DNA of 64,000 nucleotides, taken from Faunimonas pinastri (lineage in GTDB: Bacteria > Pseudomonadota > Alphaproteobacteria > Rhizobiales > Afifellaceae). The notes beneath the pieces are model-generated. The model saw only the letters and a program-made list of their open reading frames with translations. It had not been told where the DNA came from and did not search any database. Made by a program: the position numbers and the translations under genes. The stretch covers positions 248,001 to 312,000 of the forward strand of contig NZ_FOFG01000001.1 of the NCBI RefSeq assembly GCF_900110915.1, read 5' to 3'. Below are positions 36,185-44,064 of this stretch, piece by piece. How positions within the stretch are numbered: position 1 is the first letter of the stretch; the number at the start of each line of letters is the position of its first letter.

Positions 36185-37222
36185 TCAGGAGAAGGCTGCC
36201 CCGCGCGGGCTCGGGCGGCCCGCTTCGCGCCACTTGCGCATCAGCGCGTCGAGCTCGGGTTCCGCGGCTTCCGGCAAGGCGACCTTCAGCGCGACGAGGA
36301 GGTCGCCCTGGCCGCTCGTGGTCGGCAGACCCTTGCCCTTCAGCCGCAGCACCTTGCCGTTGCCCGAACGGGCAGGGACCGTGATCTGCACCTTGCCCGA
36401 AAGGGTGGGCACGGGGATCTTGGCGCCGAGCACCGCTTCGTCCAGGCTGAGCGGCAGGTCGAGATGAAGATCCGCGCCTTCCACCCTGAAAAGCGGATGC
36501 GGCACGAACTTCACCGTCACCAGCGCATCGCCTCCGCGACCGGTCGCGGAGGGATAGCCCTGGCCCTGCAGACGGATCGTCTGCCCGTCGACGACGCCCT
36601 TGGGCAGCGTCAGCGCGACGGACTTGCCGGTCGGCAGGTCGACGCGTGATTTGCGCCCCTCGGCGACCTCTTCCAGCGTGACGGCGACTTCGGCCTTGGC
36701 ATCGACGCCGCGGCCGGCGCTCGCACCCGCCGATTGCTGGCCCGCGCCACCGCTGAAGCCGGAGGAGGAGCGCGCCCGGCCGCCGCCGAAGCCGCCGAAC
36801 AGGGAGGACAGGATGTCGTCGTCGGCTTCCTGGCCCTGCTGGTTGCGTCCGCCGCCGGAGGAGAACCGGAAGCCGCTCGCGCCGGAGCGCCCGCCTCCCA
36901 TGCCTGCGAAGATGTCGGCGAAGTCCTCGGGGGCAAAGCCGGACTGGCCGTAGCCGGACTGGTTGTAGCCCTGGCCACCGGCGAAGCCCTGAAAGCGCGG
37001 CTTGCCTTCCGCATCGATCTCGCCACGGTCGAACTGGCCGCGCTTGTCCTTGTCGCCAAGGATTTCATAGGCGTTGTTGATCTCGGAAAAACGCGCCTGG
37101 GCGCCGCTGTCGCCGGGATTCTGGTCGGGATGGTTGGCCTTCGCGAGCTTGCGATAGGCTTTCTTGATATCGGAGTCGGCGGCCGACCGGCCGACGCCGA
37201 GCACGTCATAGGGATCGCGCAT
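36185..37222 (-). CDS. Type II J-domain protein (CbpA/DnaJ-like, no zinc finger)
   Basis: 345 residues: J domain at 1-70 with the HPD motif (KANHPDQNPGD), a Gly/Phe/Ser-rich stretch of about 90 residues, then the two beta-barrel client-binding domains (RVDLPTGKSVALTLPKGV, GDALVTVKFVPHPLFRVEG). The four CxxCxGxG zinc units of DnaJ are absent, so it is a type II Hsp40 that brings clients to DnaK. It is convergent with BenE and read in the same direction as the lipoprotein gene upstream. Confidence 0.93.
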   Translation of the reverse strand: MRDPYDVLGVGRSAADSDIKKAYRKLAKANHPDQNPGDSGAQARFSEINNAYEILGDKDKRGQFDRGEIDAEGKPRFQGFAGGQGYNQSGYGQSGFAPEDFADIFAGMGGGRSGASGFRFSSGGGRNQQGQEADDDILSSLFGGFGGGRARSSSGFSGGAGQQSAGASAGRGVDAKAEVAVTLEEVAEGRKSRVDLPTGKSVALTLPKGVVDGQTIRLQGQGYPSATGRGGDALVTVKFVPHPLFRVEGADLHLDLPLSLDEAVLGAKIPVPTLSGKVQITVPARSGNGKVLRLKGKGLPTTSGQGDLLVALKVALPEAAEPELDALMRKWREAGRPSPRGAAFS

Positions 37223-37371
37223 GTCACCTCTTCCAAGGGATTGCAGGAGTTGATGTCAATATGGTGAGTGCGAGGTCCTGCGTCCAGCGTTTCCGCGCGC
37301 CGGCGGCTTCGTGCGGCAGGCCCGGTCGGGCCCGGCGTCTGCCGGGAAAGATCAGGCCCCCGAAGGACCGA

Positions 37372-37854
37372 TCAGGCCGGGTCGATCCGTACCACGGCGC
37401 CGGTGCCCATGGCGCTCTTGCAGATCGTGCCGGAATAATGATGGACGCCGCCGAAGCTGGTGACGGTGGTCTCGAAGGGCTTGCAGCCGGGCTCCGTCGC
37501 GGCGGTCTTATGGGCCTCCGGGGCCATGGTGCCGGACGAACCGGTTTCCGCGTTGATCCAGTCCTTCTTGGCGGTCACGTCGGCAGCGGCCCCGCTTTCG
37601 AACAGGATGGCGCTTCCCGCGGTGCCGATCTTCTTGGCGTCGGAGTAAGCGAGGGTCTGCGGCAGCGGCGAGCCGACTTCGACGGGGGTGGCGATCGAGC
37701 CGGTGACGATCGGATCGGGCTTGGTATCGTCGCTGGAGAGCTTCATCGAAATCGATGCGCAGCCCCCGAGCGAGACGCTTGCCCCCATCAGTGCCGCAAA
37801 AGTGGCGTTACGCCACTGGAGAGCTCTGGAATGTTCTTTATACTGATCAGCCAC
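37372..37854 (-). CDS. Surface lipoprotein, RT0821/Lpp0805-like
   Basis: 160 residues from GTG at 37854, or 166 from GTG at 37872. The hydrophobic segment NATFAALMGASVSLGGC ends in an LGGC lipobox, so it is probably a lipoprotein. The mature part contains paired cysteines (TEPGCKPFET and SGTICKSAMG) and closes with a small beta-rich domain. It resembles the alphaproteobacterial RT0821/Lpp0805 surface proteins and their 17-kDa-antigen-like relatives, of unknown function. It is divergent from pdxH. Confidence 0.7.
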   Translation of the reverse strand: MADQYKEHSRALQWRNATFAALMGASVSLGGCASISMKLSSDDTKPDPIVTGSIATPVEVGSPLPQTLAYSDAKKIGTAGSAILFESGAAADVTAKKDWINAETGSSGTMAPEAHKTAATEPGCKPFETTVTSFGGVHHYSGTICKSAMGTGAVVRIDPA

Positions 37855-37913
37855 GATCTGCACACGCAACACTCACGATCGACACCGAGTAAGGTGCCGT
37901 AGGAGAGTTAAGA

Positions 37914-38519
37914 ATGTATGAGTCGCTGAACGCGACCAATCCGTTTCTGCTTTTTGCCGACTGGTTGAAGGAGGCGGAGGGGAGCGAACCGAACGATCCG
38001 AACGCGATGGCGCTGGCGACGGTCGACGAGAGCGGCATGCCTGACGTCCGCATGGTGCTGCTGAAGGGGTTCGACGACGGCGGGTTCGTCTTCTACACCA
38101 ATCTCGGCAGCGCCAAGGCGCGCGAGCTGGCGACGACGCCCAAGGCCAGCCTCTGCTTCCACTGGAAGTCGCTGCGCCGGCAGGTGCGCGTGCGCGGCAT
38201 GGTGGAGCGTGTGCCCGACGGGGAAGCCGATAGCTATTTCGCCAGCCGACCGCGCCAGAGCCGTCTCGGCGCATGGGCGAGCCGCCAGTCCGAGCCTCTC
38301 GGCGCGCGCGGCGAGCTGGTGGAGGCTGTCGAAAGTTTTGCCGAGAGGTTCCCCGGCGAGGACATTCCCCGCCCGGCGCACTGGTCCGGCTACCGGCTGA
38401 AGCCCGAAGTGCTGGAATTCTGGCGGGACGGCGAGTTCCGTCTGCACGACCGGCTTGTCTTCCGTCGCAGCTGGACCAGCGAGGCGAGCCGCTGGGAGAC
38501 GCTCTGGCTCTATCCCTGA
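37914..38519 (+). CDS. pdxH: Pyridoxamine/pyridoxine 5'-phosphate oxidase
   Basis: A 201-residue FMN enzyme that makes pyridoxal phosphate. Family motifs are present: the FMN-binding [21 protein letters not shown], the segment [23 protein letters not shown], the [16 protein letters not shown] signature and the ending [20 protein letters not shown]-type tail. The ATG at 37914 has an AGGAGAG site. Length fits; the two divergent start regions (pdxH and the lipoprotein) are 60 bases apart. Confidence 0.95.
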   Translation: MYESLNATNPFLLFADWLKEAEGSEPNDPNAMALATVDESGMPDVRMVLLKGFDDGGFVFYTNLGSAKARELATTPKASLCFHWKSLRRQVRVRGMVERVPDGEADSYFASRPRQSRLGAWASRQSEPLGARGELVEAVESFAERFPGEDIPRPAHWSGYRLKPEVLEFWRDGEFRLHDRLVFRRSWTSEASRWETLWLYP

Positions 38520-38566
38520 GGGGGCAGCCCGGCCTCTCGGCCTGAGCTTCGTCCGGTCGCCTCGCT

Positions 38567-39286
38567 TCAACCGAAGAAGGCGCTCAGCAGCGACAAGACG
38601 ATCGCGGTGAAGGCCCCGTTCAGGCCCATGCCGATGCCGGCGAACGTGCCGGCGATCTCGTTCACCTGGAAAGCGCGCGCGGTGCCGAAGCCGTGCGCCG
38701 CCAGCCCCGCCGCGAACCCCCGGGCCGCCGGATCGCTCACGCGCAGCAGGTTCATCAGCGGCGTCACGATGATGCTGCCGAAGATGCCGGTTACCAGCAC
38801 CAGGATAGCGGCAAGACTGGGTATGCCGCCCAGCGTCTCGGCGATCGCCATGGCGATCGGCGTGGTCACGGATTTCGGCGCCACGGTTGCGAGGATTTCC
38901 GGCGGCGAGCCGAAGAGCCAGGCAATGCCGACCGCGCTGACCATGGCGGTGATGCCGCCGGCCACGAGGGCGCAGCCGAGCGGCACGAGCACGGAGCGCA
39001 CGGTGCGGAGATTGCGCCAGAGCGGCACGCCGAGCGCGACCGTCGCCGGACCCAGCAGGAAGTTCACGAACTGCGCGCCCTTGAAATAGGTCTCGTAGTC
39101 CGTCCCGGTCGCCTCCAGCAGCAGGATCACCAGCGCCACGGCGATGACGACCGGGCTGGCCAGCGGATTGCGGTGCGCCTTGATCGAGATCCAGTCCGCG
39201 GCCGCATAGGCGAGCAGGGTCACGGTCAGCCACAGCAGCGGTGACGTGGAAAGGTAAACCCAGGTGCTGCTCAGCCCGGCGCTCAT
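38567..39286 (-). CDS. lrgB: LrgB/CidB family membrane protein
   Basis: A 239-residue membrane protein with six or more hydrophobic segments and the LrgB pattern (LLGPATVALGVPLWRN, PKSVTTPIAMAIAETLGGIPSLAAILV, HGFGTARAFQVNEIAGTFAG). LrgAB/CidAB systems act in programmed lysis, pyruvate or glycolate export, depending on the species. It begins with an ATGA overlap at the LrgA gene's stop, so both are translated as a unit. Confidence 0.9.
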   Translation of the reverse strand: MSAGLSSTWVYLSTSPLLWLTVTLLAYAAADWISIKAHRNPLASPVVIAVALVILLLEATGTDYETYFKGAQFVNFLLGPATVALGVPLWRNLRTVRSVLVPLGCALVAGGITAMVSAVGIAWLFGSPPEILATVAPKSVTTPIAMAIAETLGGIPSLAAILVLVTGIFGSIIVTPLMNLLRVSDPAARGFAAGLAAHGFGTARAFQVNEIAGTFAGIGMGLNGAFTAIVLSLLSAFFG

Positions 39287-39711
39287 GGCGTCGCCTCCCG
39301 GTTCGGGCCCCGGCTTCGCGCCGCGCCCCGGTCGGAGATTTGCGGGTCGGAGATTTGCGGGTCGGGAATCGGATTGCGGCGGCGGGCGACGAACTGGAAC
39401 ACGAGCGCGGTCACCGCCAGCGTCAGTACGGTGGAAACCAGGATGGCCGTGCCCAGCGCCAGCCCGTAGCGGCTGAGATTGGCGCCCTGCCGGATGATGC
39501 CGACGGAAACCGGAATGTAGAGCAGGACCAGGTTGCGCAGGATGACGCTTGTCGTCGTCTCAAGCTCCGGCCCCGCCCGGCCGCGTACCGTCAGGATCGC
39601 CGCCAGCAGCAGCATGCCCAGCACCGGGCCGGGGAAGGGCAGGCGGAGGAAGCGGACCAGCGCTTCGCCCGCCAGCTGGCAAAGAAACAGAACGGTGATG
39701 GCCTGGAGCAT
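39283..39711 (-). CDS. lrgA: CidA/LrgA family membrane protein
   Basis: A 142-residue holin-like protein with four membrane segments (CQLAGEALVRFLRLPFPGPVLGMLLLAA, LVLLYIPVSVGIIRQG). The cytoplasmic tail after about residue 112 carries a near-perfect tandem 15-base repeat (coding SDPQI, about 39331-39366) and is longer than usual for the family. Together with LrgB it forms the usual two-gene unit; the natural role in this group is probably metabolite export. Confidence 0.88.
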   Translation of the reverse strand: MLQAITVLFLCQLAGEALVRFLRLPFPGPVLGMLLLAAILTVRGRAGPELETTTSVILRNLVLLYIPVSVGIIRQGANLSRYGLALGTAILVSTVLTLAVTALVFQFVARRRNPIPDPQISDPQISDRGAARSRGPNREATP

Positions 39712-39832
39712 GGTGCGGTCCCGCGTCGCGTCGCGCGAACATACGGGATGCCCACGGTTGCCCGAAAGGCACCTTACCGCATGGCCCGGTCGCGCCCGGC
39801 GCAGGGAAGGCGCAGAACCGCTCCGGGTCTAG

Positions 39833-40903
39833 CTAGAGGCGGCGGGCCCGGCGCAGCTGCTGCCGGATTTCACGCGCCGTCAGCTTCGGCGGCGGGGCGG
39901 GCTTCTTGCGCGACAGCAGCAGCCGGCCGATCAGCCAGCCCAGAAATCCCGCGCCCGCGACCGTGACGCTGCCGAGCGTGGAGCGTGGATGCTCGGACAG
40001 GAACAGAGCCGGCGAAAAAGAGCGGGCCCTGTTGCCGAACCGGCCGCGCGCACCGAAATCGCCGGGCACGGGCGCAAAGAGATTGTCGCCCCTCGGCGTT
40101 TCCGGCTCGCTGGTCATCTGGCCCGAATAGCCCTTCTTCGCCATCATGCGGTCGAGCAGGCCGGGCGCCACCTTCTGTCCAAGGATCGCCTGATAGGAGG
40201 ACGAGCCGATCCAGTATTCGCGACGGCCGGGATGCAGCGCCGCGTAATGGATGCCGCTGGCCGCCACTTCCGGCTGGTAGATCGGCGGCACCGGCTGCTG
40301 GCGGAAGGGCATCTTGTTGCGCGCCCATTCGAATTGCGGCGTGTTCACCGCCGGCAGGTGCACCACCGTCAGCCGGACGCGCGAACCATCGTGGATGAGC
40401 TCGGAGCGCAGGGAATCGGTGTAGCCGACGATGGCGTGCTTGGCCCCGCAGTAGGCCGATTGCAGCGGAATGGAGCGGTAGGCCAGTGCCGAGCCGATCT
40501 GCACGATGGTGCCCCGGTCGCGCACCCGCATCCGCTTCAGCGCCGCCATGGTGCCGTGCACGTTGCCCAGGTAAGTCACCTCGGTGATGCGACGGAATTC
40601 CTCCGGCGACATCTCGTGCAGGGGGCCCAGCAGCGTCGCCATCGCGCCGTTGATCCATATGTCGATGGGGCCGAATTCCTCCTCCACCCGCGTGGCGGCG
40701 GCCTCTACCTGATCGTGGTCGGCGACGTCCAGCGGCAGCGCGAGCGCCTGCCCGCCGATGTGGCGGACCTCTTCGGCCGCCGCTTCGAGCCGCTCCGGGC
40801 CGCGCGCTATCAGCCCGATCGAGGCGCCGTCGCGGGCAAAGCGCGCCGCCACCGCCCGCCCCACGCCGGCCGAAGCTCCCGTAATCACCACAACCTTCGC
40901 CAT
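39833..40903 (-). CDS. Membrane-anchored short-chain dehydrogenase (second copy of the SDR+TM plan)
   Basis: 356 residues. The SDR part has the cofactor loop TGASAGVG at 8-15, an unusual NGA (not NAG) at 85-87, Ser138, Tyr151 and Lys155 (YCGAK). A linker of 50 residues leads to a single membrane segment at about 311-330, then a basic tail KKPAPPPKLTAREIRQQLRRARRL. The plan (SDR, linker, membrane segment at the same residues) matches the 12-kb SDR, but the repeat tail is missing. The start at 40903 has a perfect GGAGGTGGG site. Substrate unknown. Confidence 0.9.
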   Translation of the reverse strand: MAKVVVITGASAGVGRAVAARFARDGASIGLIARGPERLEAAAEEVRHIGGQALALPLDVADHDQVEAAATRVEEEFGPIDIWINGAMATLLGPLHEMSPEEFRRITEVTYLGNVHGTMAALKRMRVRDRGTIVQIGSALAYRSIPLQSAYCGAKHAIVGYTDSLRSELIHDGSRVRLTVVHLPAVNTPQFEWARNKMPFRQQPVPPIYQPEVAASGIHYAALHPGRREYWIGSSSYQAILGQKVAPGLLDRMMAKKGYSGQMTSEPETPRGDNLFAPVPGDFGARGRFGNRARSFSPALFLSEHPRSTLGSVTVAGAGFLGWLIGRLLLSRKKPAPPPKLTAREIRQQLRRARRL

Positions 40904-41005
40904 CGACCCACCTCCTGCCCAAGACCTTGCGAGCTCTGATCGGAACCGCATGGACGCATCGCAGGTTCCCGGATCGATATGGGACCGGACACGAGGAGAG
41001 TGGCC

Positions 41006-41437
41006 TTGAAGTCGAAGCAGCTTGCGACAAGCGGGGACCGCGCCTTCGTGCTGGTCCTCGACAGCGGCGATGAGGTCCTGCAAAGCATCAAGGCCTTCGC
41101 CAGGGACAACAGGATCCTTGCCGGCCGCTTTACGGGGCTCGGCGCATTCTCATCCGTTGTTCTCGGCTTCTACGATTTCGAGACGAAGGACTATCACCGC
41201 ATCCCGATCGACGAGCAGGTCGAGGTGGCGAGCTTCGTCGACAACATCGCGACGACCGACGAGGAGGTCTCCATCCACCCGCATATGGTCGTCGCCAAAA
41301 GGGACGGCAGCGCGTTCGGCGGGCATGTGCTGGAAGGCCGGGTCCACCCAACCCTGGAAGTGCTGATCGAGGACGCGCCCGCCCATCTCCGGCGCGTTCG
41401 CGACAAGGAGACCGGCTTGCCGATGCTCAAGGTGTGA
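41006..41437 (+). CDS. PPC (DUF296) domain protein
   Basis: 143 residues with the PPC/DUF296 fold, named from plant AT-hook proteins and also found in bacteria: RILAGRFTGLGAFSSVVLGFYD, SIHPHMVVAKRDGSAFGGHVLEG. Metal-binding histidines (HPH and GGHV) are conserved in bacterial forms. The function is unknown. TTG at 41006 with GAGGAG eight bases before is the best start; an ATG at 40979 lacks a site. Divergent from the SDR by 102 bases. Confidence 0.85.
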   Translation: MKSKQLATSGDRAFVLVLDSGDEVLQSIKAFARDNRILAGRFTGLGAFSSVVLGFYDFETKDYHRIPIDEQVEVASFVDNIATTDEEVSIHPHMVVAKRDGSAFGGHVLEGRVHPTLEVLIEDAPAHLRRVRDKETGLPMLKV

Positions 41438-41454
41438 GCGTCCGGCGCGGCGCC

Positions 41455-42555
41455 TCAGTTGTGGAGCACCGCACAGAAGCCGCCGACGGAATGGATGCGG
41501 TCGCAGAGCTCGTTGGCGTTCGTCCGGCTCTGCGTCGGCACGCGGATATTCCAGAAAGCGCGCCGACCCCGGTTGCGGGTGCGCACGATCATGGGATCCC
41601 GTCCTCCCAGGACGCTGGCATAACGCCCCTGCAGCCGGCGATAGAGCGAAATGGCGCGGGCCTGCGAGAAATTGCCGACGACCTGCACGCCCCAGGGACC
41701 ATACGCCGTGCGGATACCCGTGGTCACGTTGCGGTCGGGCTGACGGAGAATGACGGCCAGCGCCTTGCAGTCCGACGGCCCGGCGGGATCGGCGGGCTCC
41801 GCGTCGGCCCGGCTCTTGGACCATTCCTCGACGGGATGGCCGGTGATCGCCATGACATAGTCGCGGGTTTCCCACGCAAGCTCGCCCTTGCCGGAGACCC
41901 AGTCGGCCACACGGCGCGGGCCGCCATTATAGGCGGCGGCCGCAAGGCCGAGATTGCCGAACTGGTCGGCGAGCTCGCGCAGGAAATGCGCCGAGGCGGG
42001 AATCGCCTTGACCGGATCGAAGGGATCGTCGAGGCCGCGCTCATCGGCCGTGCCGGGCATGAACTGGGCGATGCCCTGCGCGCCCGCCGGGCTGACGGCG
42101 CCGGTCTTGAAGCTGCTTTCCTTCCAGATCAGGCGCGTCAGGAAGGAAGACGGTAGCCGCTCCTGCTTCGCCGCCGCCTCGATCAGGTTGCAGATGGTGG
42201 TCGTCTCGGCATTCACCACCGGCTTGGCCTTGCCGACGGCGAGCGGGGACGCATCTGAAGCATCGGCCGACGATTGCGAGGGGGAGGGCGCGTTGGCCGG
42301 AGCTGGGGCCGAAGCTGGAGGCGTGGCCGGTCTGGCCGCTTCTACTGTCGACGGCGATGCGGCGGGTGCGGGATCCGCAAAGGCTTGTGCCGCCGGGAAA
42401 CTGAAAAGAAGAAGGACGGCCAGAGCCCCAAGGGCGTTATGATCGCGCCCGGCTCCGACGGCGGCCCGCCATCGGACGGCGGCACTGGAAGGGGCATCGA
42501 CAGCGCGCCGGTGCGCCCTGATCCGCGCAAGAAACTGAAGGAGAAAGAACAGCAT
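41455..42555 (-). CDS. Lytic transglycosylase (SLT domain)
   Basis: 366 residues: a basic N-terminus followed by a hydrophobic signal (LGALAVLLLFSFPAAQAFA), an Ala/Pro-rich linker, then the goose-type/SLT domain with the catalytic glutamate in LIWKESSFKTGAVSPAGAQGIAQFMPGTA and the GGPRRVADW segment typical of family members. It cuts peptidoglycan glycan strands to 1,6-anhydro ends. No start codon lies between the ATG at 42555 and the signal, so this start (overlapping the divergent reductase start) or a TTG further up must be used; no clear ribosome site is seen. Confidence 0.86.
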   Translation of the reverse strand: MLFFLLQFLARIRAHRRAVDAPSSAAVRWRAAVGAGRDHNALGALAVLLLFSFPAAQAFADPAPAASPSTVEAARPATPPASAPAPANAPSPSQSSADASDASPLAVGKAKPVVNAETTTICNLIEAAAKQERLPSSFLTRLIWKESSFKTGAVSPAGAQGIAQFMPGTADERGLDDPFDPVKAIPASAHFLRELADQFGNLGLAAAAYNGGPRRVADWVSGKGELAWETRDYVMAITGHPVEEWSKSRADAEPADPAGPSDCKALAVILRQPDRNVTTGIRTAYGPWGVQVVGNFSQARAISLYRRLQGRYASVLGGRDPMIVRTRNRGRRAFWNIRVPTQSRTNANELCDRIHSVGGFCAVLHN

Positions 42556-43135
42556 GTCAGAAGGCAAGACGTTCCGGGTTCTGGCGATCGGCGGCAGCCT
42601 GCGCAAGGGATCCTACAATCGTTGCGTGATCAATGCCCTGCCGGAACTCGCGCCGGCCAATGTCGAGATCGTGATCGGGCCGTCCTTCGGCGACTTCCCG
42701 CTCTACGATTCCGACCTTCAGGCGGAAGGCTTCCCCGCGCCGGTGCGCGCCATGGGCGATGCGATCCGGGCCGCAGACGGCGTGGTGATCGTCACGCCGG
42801 AATATAATTATTCCGTCCCCGGCTATCTCAAGAACGGCCTCGACTGGATTTCTCGCCTGCCGGACACGCCGTTCTTCGGCAAGCCGGTCGCCCTGCAGTC
42901 GGCTGCAATGAGCATGCTCGGCGGCGCGCGGGCCCAATATCACCTGCGCCAGATCCTGGTCTTCCTCGACGTGCTGGTCTTCAATAAGCCGGAGGTCTTC
43001 ATCACCTTCGCGCAGAACAAGATCGACGCGGAAGGGCGGCTGCACGACCAGCAGACGCGCGACTTCATCACCCAGCAGCTCACCGGTTTCGCCGCCTTCA
43101 TGGATCGCGTCGGCGATACGAAGAAGGGCGCCTGA
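42554..43135 (+). CDS. NADPH-dependent FMN reductase family protein
   Basis: A 193-residue flavodoxin-like reductase. The FMN phosphate loop GGSLRKGSYNR lies near the N-terminus and the family's TPEYNYSVPGYLKNGLDWISR motif is complete. Related proteins reduce quinones, azo dyes or chromate. The ATG has an AAGGAG nine bases before it. The divergent transglycosylase gene begins two bases inside this start, so the promoter of each gene lies in the coding part of the other. Confidence 0.92.
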   Translation: MSEGKTFRVLAIGGSLRKGSYNRCVINALPELAPANVEIVIGPSFGDFPLYDSDLQAEGFPAPVRAMGDAIRAADGVVIVTPEYNYSVPGYLKNGLDWISRLPDTPFFGKPVALQSAAMSMLGGARAQYHLRQILVFLDVLVFNKPEVFITFAQNKIDAEGRLHDQQTRDFITQQLTGFAAFMDRVGDTKKGA

Positions 43136-43154
43136 GCCGGCACCTGAGCCTTCA

Positions 43155-43176
43155 AAGGGCGCCGGGAGGCGCCCTT
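43155..43176. terminator. Terminator hairpin between FMN reductase and acvB genes
   Basis: AAGGGCGCC (43155-43163) pairs with GGCGCCCTT (43168-43176) around GGGA; the A/T ends let it work in both directions for the convergent genes. Confidence 0.6.
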
Positions 43177-43194
43177 CATCGCGCCTCCCGGGCG

Positions 43195-44064
43195 TCAGGG
43201 CTTCGGAGCGGCCGACGAGCCGGCCTCTGCCTGGCTGTCGGCCGAAGTCGGGCCGGGTGCCGGCGCGGCGTTCACCGCGGGCGGGTTCTGCGCGGGCGCG
43301 GGCGTGGTCGGCGTGTTTTCCCGACGCTGGAACGCATCCAGGATGTGAGCGCCCAGAGCCTCGTAGTTCTCGTCGAAATGATGCCCGCCGGTGGTCTTGA
43401 TCACCTCCATCTTGGAGGTGACGGAAGGCTCCGTGCAGATCGTGTCGTCGCTGTCTTCCTCGCCATAGACGCAGAGCACGCGGTCCAGCGGCAGCGTCTG
43501 CACGGCCGGCAGCACGTCGTGGTCGCCATCCTCGATGCCGATCCAGCCCTCGATGCTGACATGGAAGCCGACCTTGTGCTCCGGCGCCAGCAGGGCGATG
43601 AGCTTGACCCGGTCCTTGATCGCGGGATCGACGAGGTTCCAGGCGAAGGGGAAGACGTCCGCGCCATAGGAATAGCCGATGATCATGATCGGCAGCTTGC
43701 CCGTGGGATCGGCGGTGGCGACGATGCTCTTGAGGTCGTCGGCCACGGTCGGCGGCTCGCGCGACGTCCAGAAGGTCTCCATCGCGTCGACGCCGACCAC
43801 ATGGATGCCCTGGTGGGACATCCAGTCGCCGATGGTCTTGTCGAGGTCGGCCCAGCCGCCATCGCCGGAATAGATCACCGCCAGCGCCTTGGGATGGGCT
43901 GCATCCGGGCCGACCGCCGGCACATCGACAGTGCTGGCCGGCTCCACGTCGGACTGATCGGTTGCGGTATCGGCCGCATGCGCCGGGGCAACGGGCAGGC
44001 AGGCGCCCGCCCATCCTGCGACGGCGAAGGCGGCGGCGGCAAAAAGGGTCCCGAACTTGCTCAT
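43195..44064 (-). CDS. acvB: AcvB/VirJ-like periplasmic lysyl-phosphatidylglycerol hydrolase candidate
   Basis: 289 residues: signal peptide (AAAAFAVAGWAGACLPVAPAHA), then an alpha/beta-hydrolase domain of the VirJ family with the nucleophile Ser132 in IIGYSYGADVF, acid candidate Asp204/206 in YGEEDSDD, and His228/229 in TGGHHFDENY. The last 38 residues are a Pro/Ala-rich tail. In Agrobacterium, AcvB removes lysine from the lysyl-phosphatidylglycerol made by LpiA, and the two genes form an operon as here (ATGA overlap). The length is that of VirJ (single domain), not of the longer AcvB. The open frame continues into mprF, but the ATG at 44064 is the sensible start. Confidence 0.85.
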   Translation of the reverse strand: MSKFGTLFAAAAFAVAGWAGACLPVAPAHAADTATDQSDVEPASTVDVPAVGPDAAHPKALAVIYSGDGGWADLDKTIGDWMSHQGIHVVGVDAMETFWTSREPPTVADDLKSIVATADPTGKLPIMIIGYSYGADVFPFAWNLVDPAIKDRVKLIALLAPEHKVGFHVSIEGWIGIEDGDHDVLPAVQTLPLDRVLCVYGEEDSDDTICTEPSVTSKMEVIKTTGGHHFDENYEALGAHILDAFQRRENTPTTPAPAQNPPAVNAAPAPGPTSADSQAEAGSSAAPKP

